Assembly (NCBI GenBank): GCA_025174535.1
Contig: JALBUN010000031.1
Location: 179,345 to 243,344, forward strand
Direction: 5' to 3'
From: Cantharellus purpuraceus
Taxonomy: Eukaryota > Basidiomycota > Agaricomycetes > Cantharellales > Hydnaceae
DNA length: 64,000 bases
Positions 12,703 through 25,620 of the stretch are shown piece by piece (the first letter of the stretch is position 1; each line of letters starts with the position of its first letter). Under the pieces are notes generated by a model. It was not told the DNA's origin. It was given only the letters and a program-made list of their open reading frames with translations, and did no database searches. Both the position numbers and the translations under genes were made by a program.

Positions 12703-15700
12703 GTCGTACGCTGAGCAGAGTTGTTGTGGCAAAAGGCTACACCAACCCCCTCTCTTGTGTTTAAGAGTGAATGGAGGTTGAAGCAAACCCAGAGACCATA
12801 ATACCGTGGGTATCGGCCGCGGCAGAATGACCATGCCAAGCGCCGACCATTCGACCACATGCGGTGTAGCCATTGGCTAACAGCGCTAATGTCACGCGTG
12901 ACCAACGATCGCCCTGGTCGATGAGCTTTCCCAGCTGCGGTTCAACTGCGGTCATAAGCAAACTACCCCCTCTAATTCTGCTGTCATGGTAGACGCTCAT
13001 CTTTTCATCAACTGTCGCGACATTCTTGGTCGTCGCTAACCATGAATTATCCCATACGGGGTACCATATTATGCAGAATTGTGCAGAGTCTGCAATACGT
13101 CCACACATTTTACTTAACTAACGCCTATGTGCTGTCTATGCATTTCCGAGATACCTTTCACCGTATCTGGTCAACCCTAGCCAAGATCAGATGCGTATGG
13201 TGCCTGACAAGAAGTCCAGTAACCGTGGCACAACGGAACAAGAAATTCGCATTCCGCGGGCTGTCCACCTTCCCAAATCTATTGAAATCACCTGCGAGGC
13301 TGTGCAAAGCTCAGTGCTGCAGCTGACTAACTTCTTGAGCACTTGTGGTTGTAGAGACAGCCGAGACAGTCGAGTCAATGTTGTGACATCATGACTGGAA
13401 TGTCGTCAGGGACAATCAGATCGGTTGGGTCTAGATCCGGCAATCTTATCAGACACGCCACTTCGTGCAGTACTTCCATCAATATATTTGTATTTCAGTT
13501 GCATCTGAGCCACTGCGTACAGATCGTGCCCGTGCATCTGCTTGGCGCCTCTCTTCCTTCACAATGTAATGCTCTCATTGCTTTACGAATCTTCTATCTT
13601 GCTTTTGACGGCTTGCATGTCGCCAAGTGGAACTCGATGACGCTCTATTGACATATCCCTGTGCCGGATGAATACTGTCCTGGCGGTGCAGGATTGGCTG
13701 CGGGAGCTCTCGGGTGTGGACCCACCAGACAATCTTTCGTGAACACGAGAAGGCATGTTTCAAAAGACACTCTTCATGGGAAAGAAAACCACGCTCTCAA
13801 ATGGGTATTTTCTCGGGTAAAGCGGGTCGTTCAAAAAAAAAAGGGCACCATATCTTCTATAAACCGCGTACGGAATGACTCGATACCTTCGTAATCACTT
13901 GACTGCTCACAATGCGAATACATTCGGCACGAAATCGCAGTTTAAATGCGTATGTCCACAGTCCCAAAGTGAGACATTGGGACCCTAGCAAATTTGCATG
14001 TTTGTCGCATACACAGAATTCACCTCACACACCCCAATCATTCGGTTCACTTGTTCCCTGGTGGCGCATGGTAGATAAAAATGATACGTCGCTGAGGTTC
14101 TGCGGCTCTGATCTCCGAATCTGTGCCCATGTAATCAGGTCACTCCGCCTCTTCAGAGTGACTGGCGTTGTACTCCTCAAATGACCATTCCTGGACCGTT
14201 TAAAGTCAGTCACACGACGCCCCACAATTTCAGAGGAAGAAGGGGGTATATGGGACCGCAGAGTGCACCCAAGAAATGGTCGCGTCGTCAGTCAGGTCGT
14301 CCTGGGTGCGATACAAGAATTATAAAACTCTCCGAGAAAATTGTCGAAGGCCCGTTATTTCTGCATCTCTTGTGCGAATTCCTGTAAGATGTTGCAAATC
14401 CTGCCATACTTACCGTTACTTCGACAATAAGGAAGATAAGCAGTCACTTACATAGTTGGAATCATGATGTTCGTGATTGCCCAAGCCTTTCGTAGTTGCG
14501 TCATTATTCTCGCAAGAAGTCATAAAGCCCAGCATGCACCAATACACCGATATCACCCAAAAGAGCTGGCCTAGGTGACCTAGGTGAAGCGGGGTGCAAT
14601 CGAACACTTCGTAGCCAGGTCGTGATTCACCTGACATAGCGGTCAATGAGCGAGATCTCGATGACGAAAGAGTGAACCTACCAAATATTTTCAATACCCC
14701 GCCAGCGGCACCCAAGACCCATCGTTGTTCTATTTTGTTATTGGATGTATGTAGTGAAGTTGGATCTCATTTGGGGTGGGGATCCATTGTCTCTTGTTGC
14801 CTTGTGCGAGCTGCACTGTCAAGATACCAGCTACACTATCACTTGTCCATATCCATCCGATCGATGAGCAACTATCTGTATCACAAAGCTGATGTCGGCT
14901 GCTCCTGCATCGATAAAAGACCCTGCACATGTAAAGATAGAAATGGAAAGGGTACATCCTGGCGTGGAATATGCATGATATTGACGGATTGTTGACGAAT
15001 TCGCTCACATGCAAAATATAATGGTGACCGGGTACCAGATAAAGTGTGTCCCCTCACTTTGAACCGTGGACATCGGGCCAGGTAGCGATGACAGTTTGAC
15101 TAGTCGAAACGAAATTCGGTCAATTCGCTAAAACTTCTCAGACCTTGTCCTGGTTAGCCGATTGCACCAAAATTCTACATCCTTAAGAAGACCAAAAAAG
15201 GACAGCCAAAAGTGGTCCGAACTTGCAATAAACTTGTTCCATCGACTCTTGTCAAGGGTTGTTTCCCCCCTGGTCTTGTAATTGCTGATGCGCGGTATAA
15301 CGGTCTATGCATGCTGTCGATCACGAGTAGCTCTTGCCAAGAGCACTTGGACTCCGGACAGTAAATGATGGACTGCACAGCCCACCGTGTTGAGGATAAC
15401 AGCCGATGGGACCAATACAACCTCGCTAGTTTAGCTTACATTATGCTTAATAAGAGACGTGGTTTTTCCCCTACTGCATACCCCAAAACTTCAACGCCGC
15501 CCTACTGATGCTTGGTCACCTAAGTACCTGAACCGAAAAAGTGACGGAAACTGAAGTCAAACACGCCTTCAATGGAGAATGCGAGCGCAGCCGCCGCCCA
15601 GCCGTACTATCGAGACAGTTGTCTCACCGGCGGTATTCTGAGTTACATAATAGCATTAGTAATACTCTGAGGTTTTTCATTCAAGCTTACAATCACAACC

Positions 15701-17236
15701 GTATACTGTGGTTTCACGCCGTACACTACCCTCACAATACACTTGTAACTAACAAGACGTATTTCTCGTTGCTACCTGAGTTCTGTTAACAAGTCCCTTT
15801 GGCCAGCCATAGCAGGCTCTTCGAGCTGCGGCTCTATCTACCAAATTCGGCATATATAGTCATCCGATCAAGTATGTTAGGGAGACACTCGTAGCCACAT
15901 ATCCGGACTACTCCTTGACATACACCAAATCCATTAGAGGTGCAGTAATAACCCACAAGTTATTCTGTCATGAGATGCGAAGAGGGCAAACGCTTTTTGC
16001 CACAACTACCCCATTGCAAGTACATTATAGCCCCTAGTAGGTTTCTGGGAGGAGAGGAGAACCAGGACCAGGGTTTTCACAACACGGGTGAAAGGCTAAA
16101 CTCGGTTATCAAGCGTCTTAAGTGGTGCATGAAGAAGTCGCGTGAAGATTACGACCTTAGGGTCAGAGTGATGGAATGTAGACATGCAGAGGGAGAAAAG
16201 GTGGGTGTAAAGGGTGGCCTGATATGGAAGATTGAGGTATCGTACTTCGATGACCACTCAAAGCATGGTAACAATACTTCCCCGTCGTATGAAGAAGCGC
16301 TTCAGGTAGCGATGTTGGTACTTCCTAACCATCCTCAGTGTCACCGCATCTTTTAGACGTGTTGTCACATAGGAACCGGTTTTCGAAATAGCATGGAGAC
16401 ATCGCACATAACGAAGCTGTTGGTTAGGTCAATTGTTACGGCGCGTCAACCTCCGGCCGTTCATCCGTCCTCAATTTTTGACTTAAAGACCGGAGCCAGT
16501 TGATGTAAGAGCAAATAGGAATAATACTCATCCTTGTCTCTCAAAACCACCTGGTTGCAACAGGGATATGCTGGTACTGGACATGACGTAGCTATATAGT
16601 TGGTAGGGTCTTTGAGTTTCAAGCTGCATTGCCTCATCCCGTAATTTCCATACTTGGTTCATCTTAGCCACGTGGACCTCCAAAAGCTTCTGGGGGCATT
16701 GGGTAGGACACCTGGACACATGGCCAGTGAGTGTTACTACAAGTGCTCACAATGGTGTCTAGCACTCTTCGGGTCTAGCCAGTATCGCGTTGTTTGGTTA
16801 AACTGAGTCACTCTAATTTATGTCCAGTTATACACCGACCATGAAATCAGTTGCAACGGAGCACCGTATCTAGAGTAGACCTGCACGTCTGGTTGTTCTA
16901 TTATGCTTTCACAGTAAGAAACACTGTTGTTGCTCTATGGGCCAAGGTTACCCTTGGGAGCGGCCACGATCATTTAGAGCAAGTCTCCATTGCCAACTTT
17001 CAATTTCCAGTTCAGGTTTTGGTGTCGAACAATTTCAGGAGGATCCGATGTAGACTAGGCGACTGAACTTCATTGTGATGTGGATTCCAACACTGAACGT
17101 CAAAATCATTACAGTTGAAGGTGCCGCCGCATGCCTCGAAGAGACAAGCCCGGGCAAAATATGTAACACCTTCGTGACGATATACTCTGGCATCACCCTA
17201 TACAGACTTCGCAACGCAATGAGCCTGCACCCAATC
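12703..17236. other. Long intergenic tract with no convincing gene
   Basis: About 4.5 kb lies between the ABC transporter start and the BTB gene stop. The best open frame is 15970-16356 (+), 128 codons from a real ATG and lysine/arginine-rich in the middle. It has no recognised motif, so it may be chance or an orphan gene. A short stretch near 13.7 kb (reading WLRELSGVDPPDN) looks protein-like but is surrounded by stops. Nothing else is supported. Confidence 0.35.
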
Positions 17237-18401
17237 TCAAGAATCCAAATTGAATATCTCGGAAAGAGAGGCCCAGACTTTCCCCCGCTCCACTTCCACA
17301 GCGTTTCTAAGCTGGCGTCGACATACACAACACATGGAGTCAGCGTACGGCAACATAACCATGGAACCCATAATCGACAAGGGTAAAAACCCCATCATGG
17401 ATCCGGGCTTCAAAAGCATCTTCTTTGCTTCCATTCTCAGATATCGCCACTCATCAGCACACGCATGTGGAAGTTTGCACTCCTCCACAAGGCTGCTGCC
17501 ATCATGGATCTGTGACTCAATGAACGTCGCTAGTCTCGAAGCGAGATTGTCTCTTCCACCATGGAAGTCTCGCAGAACACGGTCAGGAAGGTCGAGAGTC
17601 GATACAATCCTCATTGGATATCGACACAGCTCGTAATATGCGCAGGGAAGGACGCTTGTGATCCCAATCTCGTAAGCAAGCTTTATGACATCGCCGCACT
17701 TGGGTCGGGAGCCTCGATAAGCATCGTACAATGATAATGTTGTCGGGTAAGCTTCGGACAGCGCCCCTAGAGCGAATTCTGTCACATAGTCGACTTGAAA
17801 TTTGGACGACAGTCGCAATAAGCCCGTCAATTGCCACAGATCATCCAAATACAGTTTCCTGAGAGGTAAGTGCTGTTTGATGAGTCATAAGTTATACTGG
17901 TAATGGTGAAAGTATAACTCACACGTGGTCATATAAGATCCCTAGCAGTTCCGAGATCTCGAAAGACCTATCGGGCAAGTGTATGACGAGACATCCATCA
18001 AAGTAGTCGGTGCCTTCGGGCGGTACTGGTTGCTGCACAACTATTTGACGGAAATATTTGGAGTGACGCGCAAGCACACTTTTATGAACCCGGAACGCCA
18101 CATTGTCGGCCACCAATACCACATTACCATCATCGAAGTAGTACTCCTCGTCCCGCACGAAGAAAGATGTTACCGGCCGCGACTCTACCCTGGCGTCTGT
18201 GACGGGAGGGGAGAGCATGTAAGGTGATGAAAATCTACGAGTGTGTTTGCTCGCAAGGGGTGACATTGTCTTGGAGACATGACCGTGCCATAACTCTGCG
18301 TCAAATAAGAGAGTAACCTCATGGCCTTCGTCCGCCAAAGGCGCATGTAGTACTTGTGGACACTTTAAGATTGAACCAAGGAATGACTTGACAGATGTCA
18401 T
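17237..18401 (-). CDS. BTB/POZ domain protein
   Basis: Two exons, 18401-17923 and 17858-17237, are joined across a 64-bp GTGAGT..CAG intron and give 366 residues. The BTB fold is visible around residues 85-160: EEYYFDDGNVVLVADNVAFR, then VHKSVLARHSKYFRQ and a GCLVIHLPDRSFEISELL segment just before the intron. The second exon continues with the helical segment usual in basidiomycete BTB proteins (LTGLLRLSSKFQVDYVTEFA) and a cysteine-containing tail. BTB domains mediate dimerisation and, in many proteins, recruitment to cullin-3 ligases. This protein belongs to the greatly expanded, mostly uncharacterised mushroom family. The 80 residues before the BTB domain have no recognisable fold. Confidence 0.85.
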
Positions 18402-18968
18402 GTCAAAGGTACACTATATAGGCAATCTGTCAGCAACGTCTACTCGATCTTTGGAACTTGTACACTCGACCACTGTCATGTCAAATATCTCGTTGAACCC
18501 AGATTAACCAGTCAGGCACTACGGCCCCACACGCGGACGAGCATGTCCAAACTACAATTATCTGTAAAGAATGAACAAGAAGAACATTAACCATGATGAG
18601 ATTGTTTGATTGCCCTCGCTGGGTAGATATCTGGTAGAAGAAACGGTCACGTGGCGTGGAGCATGAGCCTGATTAGAATAAGGTTTTAACTCGCGGAATT
18701 GTAAATTGAGTGCCGCTTAGCTGTACTTAGGGAGAGCGAATGACATGGGAACATTTGCAGGCCTGGCACGGCAGTGAAAGGTACACTAATTTGCTGCCTT
18801 ACACTACACACATCTACTATAAATTCTATGGGACTGATTGACCTGCGACACCCAATGCGAAAAGCCATTGCTCAAGCACAAAATATCCGACCAACAGATC
18901 TGGCTCATGGCACATATATACACTTACCCCATCGTAAACCCGTAGAAGAAATCGCTGAATAATGTTTC
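18402..18968. other. Intergenic between the BTB and deacetylase genes
   Basis: Both flanking genes run leftward. This stretch therefore holds the promoter of the BTB gene (near 18400-18500) and the 3' UTR of the deacetylase. No gene or repeat was recognised. Confidence 0.45.
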
Positions 18969-21403
18969 CTACTTCGCAGCCGGCCACACCTTCTTACCAC
19001 TCACCCAGGTTCCTTTGACGTTGCCCGCAGCATCGAGGAGTACAAGATCAGCGTCGGCACCCGGGCGGAGCGTCCCCTTGCGGGTTTCAATGTTCAGACA
19101 CCTGAGGAGGAACCGTAAGACAAGAAAAAACTAAGAGGCAAGACATACGCCGCAGGATTGTATGTTGCACACTTTATAGCCTCCCCGAGAGTACACCCGG
19201 TGAACTTGGTGAAATTGCGTACACACACGTCGAGTGTCACGACACTGTAACACGTTCGCAGATGTTTAGAACACCTATGTTGGACAAGGCAGATTGATGA
19301 ACTCCTGGACATGAACACGCACCTTCCAGCTAGAGTGTTTGTGCCCTCGATATAAACCTTTACTCCCTCCTTAATAAGTCGCTTCCCATCTCGCCATTCG
19401 TGGACGCCGTCTTTCAAATGAGGGTCCAGCATCGGTATGGCTGCCATCAGGGTTGTTATCCCAACGTGACTGTCGCTTGCAGGCGAGAAAAGCTTACCGT
19501 CCGTAACGAGGATACACCCTTCCGGATGTGCTGTGTAGGCCAGCTAGCAAAACAGGGTCAAAACCTTCCAGCAACCAAATAGCGAAGATGACCAATACGT
19601 GGCGACATACCCTAACCGAGTGAGGATGCGAGTGACACCCATCGACAATTATACCATAATACGGTCTCTCGAACGTAGACTGCTTCTTCTCCCTCTGCCT
19701 AGCATCCACTACTTCCCCCCGGTTACTCTCCCTCTCCTTCTTCCCCCCCCTGCGAGTTACAAGACTCGCCACATTGGGCTTTTCGCCTGGACGAGTAGGC
19801 TGCAACACGGGCGTCTGCGGCGGTGTTGCTGCCTCACGAAATGCTTCTGAAACATGTGATCGGTTATCCCCCCCCCCTTTTCTTCTGTTCTGGACGCAGC
19901 ATCTTTGGTGGGGTAGGTGAATTGTATAGAGGTGGCCGATGTAGTGTATGCAGGAGAGGATTCGAAAGCACCTAAGAGGCCTATGATGGAGGGGTCACGG
20001 TGGTGCAGCTGTGGCATTGCGTTGAACAAGTGCGTTATGAGGCGTGCACCAGAAAGAATGCCTGCGCGGGCAATATCGGAAGATGCGATGCTGCATTAAG
20101 ATATGACGTGGAAAGGGGGAAGAGGGACGAAATAAGCGACCAGCCTCTGTATTGTACGGAACCCCCACCTGTGTCCGATAGAACAAATCACGCCACGTCT
20201 CGTAAGCTCCGCCATGGCAGGGATAACACCCTCAATTTCTGGTGCGGCAGTGATAACACGTACACCTGGGTAGTGACTGCGCAGTGCGTGTGCACCATAG
20301 ACTGATTCGAAAGTTGCAATGCCTGCCAATAATTGATCAATGGCCGATGGCAACCATGAAATGATTAACATTACAGACCCTCGGGCGCATTTAGCAAATA
20401 CCCCGGCATATGTGCACCCCGCTTTTCATGTTGCAGGAAAGGCCCCTCGGCGTGCCAGCCGAGGAGCGTAGCGCTGTTTGGGTGTGAAGCTGGAGCGAGG
20501 GATTGGAGAAGCTGTGCATGTGAATATAAGTAGCGACATAGAGGAGGGGGAAGTGCACACCTTTGGGTAAAGCTCGCGCTGTTGAGTCTGAGGGAAGGAG
20601 GGATACCTAAGCGCCTACGTCATACAGAGTCAATCCAGTGGGAACATACAATTATGGTGGGAAGGAGACTGGGGTGTTCAAAGAAGGTCAGTTATCTTGA
20701 ATAAGTTATCTAGAATAAGCGAGAAAAGAAGCATGAAGTGGCGAAATGGAAGCATCGATGTATATTCATGAAACAACTGTAGACGAGAATGATCCATCTT
20801 AATCATCAGCTCCGGAACGGGGAACCGATATAGTTGCAGAATATACCACCCACACGGTAGCAATTTGGGGAAGGAAAGTCCATAATCCACGCTACTCACG
20901 CTGTGACGCCCGTCTCAACGATTTTTCTGGCGATCATACGAAGTCCGTTATCGTACGCCTTCGCGTCATCATTGTGGAACAGCGAAAAGTCGAACCCGTA
21001 CGCGCCGTTAATCTGTATATCGATGAAACCAGGACTGAGGGATCATAATAGAATACTTTGGGTAAGTAATAAAAGAAACAGAAATACCGACCTCAAAATG
21101 TCGCCTCCCAGATCTATGGTAGTATCAGGGCGAAGTCCTTCTTCAAAGAAAGTTTTCTGGTTTAAAATGAGTCAATGCTACTGGTTACACACAATTCCAA
21201 TTGATCTGTCGTTTGCTGTATGCCCTCACTTTCTGCTCCGCACAAAGCTCGCAGTCCGATCTCACAAAAACAGGCCAGCTCACCTGAGAATCTAAAATGA
21301 CACCTTTCTCCTCATCTATCCACAAATCCCTAGAGACAATCGTTCCGTCCTCAAGAGCGAGCTTGCAGTTTGTAAAGCAAACTAGGGTGTTGATTACAAC
21401 CAT
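18969..21403 (-). CDS. nagA: N-acetylglucosamine-6-phosphate deacetylase
   Basis: The cytosolic amidohydrolase that removes acetate from GlcNAc-6-phosphate during chitin/GlcNAc catabolism. About ten small exons reassemble the family in order: start MVVINTLVCFTNCKLALEDG at 21403, PGFIDIQINGAYGFDFS (the NagA form, QxN in place of the HxH of other amidohydrolases), GWHAEGPFLQHEKRGAHMPG, SIGHS across an intron, GARLITHLFNAMPQLHHRDP, IIVDGCHSHPHS, ILVTDAIPM with the catalytic Asp, and GTLRPGADADLVLLD. The stop is at 18969-18971. Splices match in phase except at one place. A run of ten C (19868-19877) puts GAFESSPAYTTSA..EEKGGG out of frame with the following FREAATPPQTPVLQP segment. That segment is a family-atypical insertion before the DGCH motif. 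The break is either a real frameshift or a homopolymer sequencing error; otherwise the gene looks intact. Confidence 0.88.
19868..19877. repeat. C10 homopolymer inside the deacetylase gene
   Basis: Ten consecutive C on the + strand (G10 in the coding strand). The reading frame before it and the reading frame after it differ by one base. Eleven or eight G would join them. Confidence 0.8.
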
Positions 21404-22571
21404 GTCGTTGAGGGCGTATCGATGCAAAGAGGAGAGGCACAAGATGGAGGAGAACAGCAAACAGCTATGCTGCTGTGCTGTAAAGCTTGTACATGTGCGA
21501 TCGAGGCACCCACATGCGTTGTCTTCTGGGGATTGCGTGGGTCGGTCCAACCCGGCCCGATGTTCCACGAGACACTAGGTGTGACATTGCGATCGGAACC
21601 TTTTGCTTCATCCGTCCAAGACGCACGCGCACGGTTTCTCCCTTTAGCGCATGAGTCTTGAATTCTAGACTTGTTGCTCAGTGAATAGTTTTGCGTCACG
21701 TTGTTCACGCCCTGAATCTGTGGTCTCTCTGTTTCTCTCACCCGGAGGTTTGGATGGATCTCCTTTACTGTCGTGACAGAAGGGACACTAGTTTTCCATT
21801 ACAATATGATCCTCCGCTGGCTCTCATGGGTCGTCGAGCGTGATTCTGCGAGAGTTACTAGCAATATTGCTCGCCATAGCTCTGTGGATAGCCTGTGCAT
21901 GGTGAGCTCGTCGACCACCTGTCTTCCAAGTCAATTTGAGGTCCGCTATCCCGTTTCCTTACATGGCGCCTCTTATGATCTATATCGACGAGTTTAATTT
22001 CAACATGCTGCTTAGTCTCAGTGTACCGGAAGACACAATTAATCCCGACGAGTTGGACTTTCGTCGTTCTGGTGCGTCTTCGAGCCTGATTCTGCGCTGC
22101 TTATATATTGCCACTTCTCGCATGGATTCAGGGATCTGACTGCACGGCAGGTCCTAGTCACCATTCAAGCCCTCTATCTTATGGCATCTCTCGCGATCAA
22201 TGGGCTTAGACTGGTCTAGGTTTGCTGCATCAATTTCTCTCCCTCGGGGGCCTCCACCTGCCTTGCATTAGAAAATTTGTTCTACTTTACGCATGAGGTT
22301 TCATCCCCCTAATGTGCTATGATGACATTTACAGACGACGCGTGATTCTCCACAAGGCACGTTCGTACACCCTTCACTTCACAGCTTATACTCTTCCAGT
22401 ACATGGGTGGCTGACCTGCTAACAGCTGAACAACTGACGGCGGACGATTTGCACAGTTCCATGTCAAATGGTCGCCCTCATCCGGCCAAATGCATCGATC
22501 ATGCTGCTAATTCACGAAACGTCCGAATTGTCGGAGCATTGCTATCAAAAGGGTTTATCAAGGCAAACCAT

Positions 22572-22761
22572 TTGGCAATTCAATGATCTCGCTTCTTACC
22601 GGCTGTCTTGGGATTCGAGGCTCGTTGGTCTGAGAGACTGTTGTCTCCACCTGACTTTGCTCCCTCCTTTCATGATCGGTGCTGGGGATAATCTCAAGCG
22701 ATATGTTGACGAGTCACAGGGCCAGTACCATGCTTATGGCTTAGCCTATGCCTGTGTTCAT
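22572..22761 (+). repeat. Dispersed ~190-bp element, copy 1
   Basis: Nearly identical to 28197-28379 in the same orientation. Both begin TTGGCAATTCAATG and end TGCCTGTGTTCAT. The main difference is about seven extra bases in copy 1, in the middle. In one frame both read LLSPPDFAPSFHDR / NLKRYVDESQGQYHAYGLAY-like peptides, which suggests a coding origin. I do not recognise the protein. Confidence 0.8.
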
Positions 22762-22918
22762 AACATGAGGAAGGGTAAGAGAAGGAAAAGGTGATTGTGG
22801 TACTCATGAACGTCCAGATGATGAAGACTTAGCTATGGAACGATTGGTCCTCAATGTGGACTCGTGTGGGTGCACAATTCGGCGGGATAGTGAAAATGTT
22901 TTTGGCGCTTACTGGAGT

Positions 22919-23012
22919 TCACGCCCTTTCCGCTGAACTCCAGGTAAGCAATTTATAGTATTACATTGATAGTGTTAGTTGTCTAATACACGCCCTTTCC
23001 GCTCAACTCTAG
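22919..23012 (+). repeat. Short direct repeat of a 24-25-bp motif
   Basis: The motif CACGCCCTTTCCGCT followed by AACTC occurs at about 22919-22945 and again at 22988-23012. Each copy ends next to an AG, and the first is followed by GTAAGC. The arrangement looks like a duplicated exon end or a splice-site remnant. Confidence 0.55.
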
Positions 23013-23079
23013 CCCCTATTCCAGGCTTCACCTGCTTAAGATGTTACCAGAACTCGCACTGAGCATACAAGCATGCTCA

Positions 23080-23170
23080 GAGAGCAAGCTTCTCAATCGT
23101 ACATTCACTCACACGTCCCGAGTACTCGCCGAATATGTTCTTGATATCACAGAGAAGCTACTCCTGATAT
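23080..23170 (+). repeat. Dispersed inverted repeat, copy A
   Basis: Matches the reverse complement of 26858-26950 over about 90 bp with scattered substitutions. Shared features are AGCAAGCTTCTCA, CACGTCCCGAGTA-like text and GTTCTTGATATCACAGA. One frame reads FTHTSRVLAEYVLDITEKLL. The protein family, if any, is unknown. Confidence 0.65.
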
Positions 23171-23750
23171 GCTCAGCTTGCATCTACAATGCCGATATGG
23201 TTGAATGTCTTGTTACAGCCCTACGGTAGGTTTTTGCGGGAAGACAAACCCACAGAATCAAATGAACAGGGGGCGCATTGCCCGGGCATCGTGATGATGG
23301 ATCACGTGACTGCATTGCAGGTGTATGTGATACACGGGGAGAGGTGAAGATCATTCAATCCACCACAGCTACAAAATGAAGATACAACAGAACGATCGAA
23401 ACGTTCGAAGTTCGTCGATCTCCGTTACTTCCCGCACCTGTATACCATCCAAGATCTTTCGCATCAGTGATGAGTACGATTCGACATACTTGGCCATCAC
23501 GTGACTCGAGAAGATGCTTCCTCACATCCCATCCCATCGATGCTGGTCAGGGTCTCATTTCGTCTTGAGTTGTCATACTTGCTGAAATGCGCTTTTAAGG
23601 GAACATAGATCACCACCTTTCTACTCATGTCCTAGGACCCACGTCGGCGATGAGGAGCGTTGGATGCGTTCCAGAGGGACGGGGGCACCCATACGTGGTC
23701 GCAATCTACCTCAAGACTCGAGACTATCCCGTTGATGCCGGATATAGCAT

Positions 23751-25120
23751 TCAACTATTGAGGATATCCTCCACAATGCGCCAGGGGGTAGTCTCGAGCT
23801 CTGTCCCCCACTGGAAGGCGAGCACGGGAGAATGAGGGTGCCGGCTCAGTGAGTGCCGGCGGACGGTGTCATCCCTCATCCTGACGAAGCATCCCGCAGC
23901 CGGGCAACGCCAAGCGTATTCCTCCGCCCGCCTGACCCTCTCCTTGGTGAATAAGACTTGCGCATTTGTCCGGTTCAGCCGGCAGACATGCATGGTCTTC
24001 AGCTCCACGCCGATGTGCGTGTTGAGGATATGACTTGCAAAGCAAGAATTTTTGCTCATTGTGCAATAGTACTTGCATGGCACGCCATTCCCATCGTTCA
24101 GCACGCAATATCGAAATCCTCCATCGACGATGGACAGGCTGGTGATGCTGATATAAGGGTTATCCGCATGGTGTGGTGTGGTGTGCGTGGTGGTGGTGTG
24201 CCCGGATGATGCTGGAGGAACGTCTGTGGTTGTTCCACCCAGCGTCTGGGCAACTGTCATTGTGGGCTGCACTGCTGTGGCGTTCCACGCAGCGGGCCCG
24301 TACTGATATCGGTTGTTTATTTCGTTGGGTTGTGACCCAAACGAACTGTCCAGTTGCCATCAGGAGCATATTAGGGTGATCAGAATGCCAATCACCTAGC
24401 ATTGGGATTGATACCCAGCCAATCTGGAGCTGGATCATAGTCCAGCCTCTGCAGGTCCCACGGGTATGCTAGGGAGTGGGGCGGACTTGGCACTGGCTCC
24501 TGGGATATTGGGAGACCGAGGCTTTCACCCGACCCCAGCGCATCCTGCGATTGGGAGTTGTCCCCGAGCCACGCATCAAAGAGACTTGACTCTGTCCAGC
24601 CTTGAAGGACCTCTCCCAATGTCGCTCTGAGAATGGTAGAGTCAGTCCGCTGTATCATGTGACAGTGAAGTCGCCTTACTCATCCACTTCCGATGCACCC
24701 GTCATGGGGAGGTTGTCGATCAACGCCTCTCCGAAGGCGATGTTGTCTGGGTCGTCCAGTAGTGGGGTCCTGAAGTTGAGAGCAAATTAGTGATGTGCCT
24801 TAGACATCGGAGTAGCTTGTTGACATACAGTAGACGAATTGGCGCCTCTTGAAAGGCGCCGACATCACCGCCGTTTGGGTATGCAACCCTGAAGTTCAGA
24901 GCAAGGTGAGTGGCTTTCCGTAGACATGTCAGTCATTCCACGTACCAGGGATCGGTTGCGGTGGGGGCCTCGAGTGCATCCTCGAAAGGCGCATAGTTGT
25001 AACCGTTTTCAAAAGTTGGACTGCAGGTGAAATGAATATAAGTCGTATTCCAAACGGATGAGCAGGGGCAAGATGTGAATGTCCCGGCAATGAGACTTAC
25101 TTTGAGGCATACTGGTTCAT
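23751..25120 (-). CDS. Zinc-finger-like protein with duplicated exons
   Basis: Six exons splice cleanly into 356 residues: 25120-25101, 25020-24946, 24888-24829, 24769-24680, 24626-24396 and 24345-23751, with introns of 80, 57, 59, 53 and 50 bp. The N-terminal half is acidic and disordered, the middle is Thr/His-rich, and the C-terminal half has Cys/His clusters: CKYYCT..CFASHILNTH, and CPAAGCFVRMRDDTVRRHSL with a further RH. The second cluster fits a C2H2 finger. Exons 2, 3 and 4 each carry a variant of an (A)PFEDAL / AFQEAP / AFGEAL motif. Introns 2 and 3 resemble each other down to their 3' ends (TTGCTCT..AACTTCAG), which indicates tandem exon-intron duplication. A transcription-factor role is plausible for an acidic N-terminus plus C2H2 protein, but it is inference. 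Confidence 0.75.
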
Positions 25121-25620
25121 GTTGTATGACACAAGTAGTATCAGCAGGTGTGAGAGTAGGTTGCTGTGGGGAGGCGAATGGTTGACGTGAGACAAGGAAT
25201 TGTCTCGCCCTTTATATATGCTATTGACAGCTTAGACCATAGGATCATGTGAGCATGCCAATTGTGCATGTAAAGGGGGTGGGGTCCTCGAGGCAACCTT
25301 AAGGGACCGATTTGGCTAGGACATGAGATACCGGACCTCATTTAGGGACTGCTGACATGATCCTGGTCCGTGATGGGGTTTGTCTGAACCATCCATCTGG
25401 ATTGTTTTGCTTTGATATAGCCCGAAATAATTAGGGTCTCGCTGGTTTGTGATTTCACTAGGGCAAATTAGGTATATCGCATTCACCGGAGCACACGTGT
25501 CAAGAGGCATGTATCAGGTTCTCAATCTTCCTTTATTTTCATCCAGGCTTCTTCGAAGTGAGTCGATGGCGTTGCACTGTCATGCGAGACTTCATTTGCT
25601 ACCTTGGCTTGCAACGTTCC

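Larger units (their letters stand above)
21404..23750. other. Non-genic tract with dispersed repeats
   Basis: No intact gene. It contains copy 1 of a ~190-bp dispersed element (22572-22761), a 25-bp duplicated motif (22919-23012) and one arm of an inverted dispersed repeat (23080-23170). The sequence before copy 1 (~22430-22570) reads protein-like for about 45 codons (ending GALLSKGFIKANHLAIQ) and may be the remains of the coding sequence from which the element came. I could not name it. Confidence 0.4.

Noticed and set aside
13660..13760. Polysaccharide-deacetylase-like peptide near 13.7 kb
   Set aside because: A short phrase (WLRELSGVDPPDN) recalled basidiomycete secreted enzymes, but stops surround it and no catalytic motif follows.
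15970..16356. 128-codon rightward frame as an orphan gene
   Set aside because: It has a real ATG and reasonable composition but no motif, no splice context and no neighbour logic. Kept only as a note in the intergenic entry.
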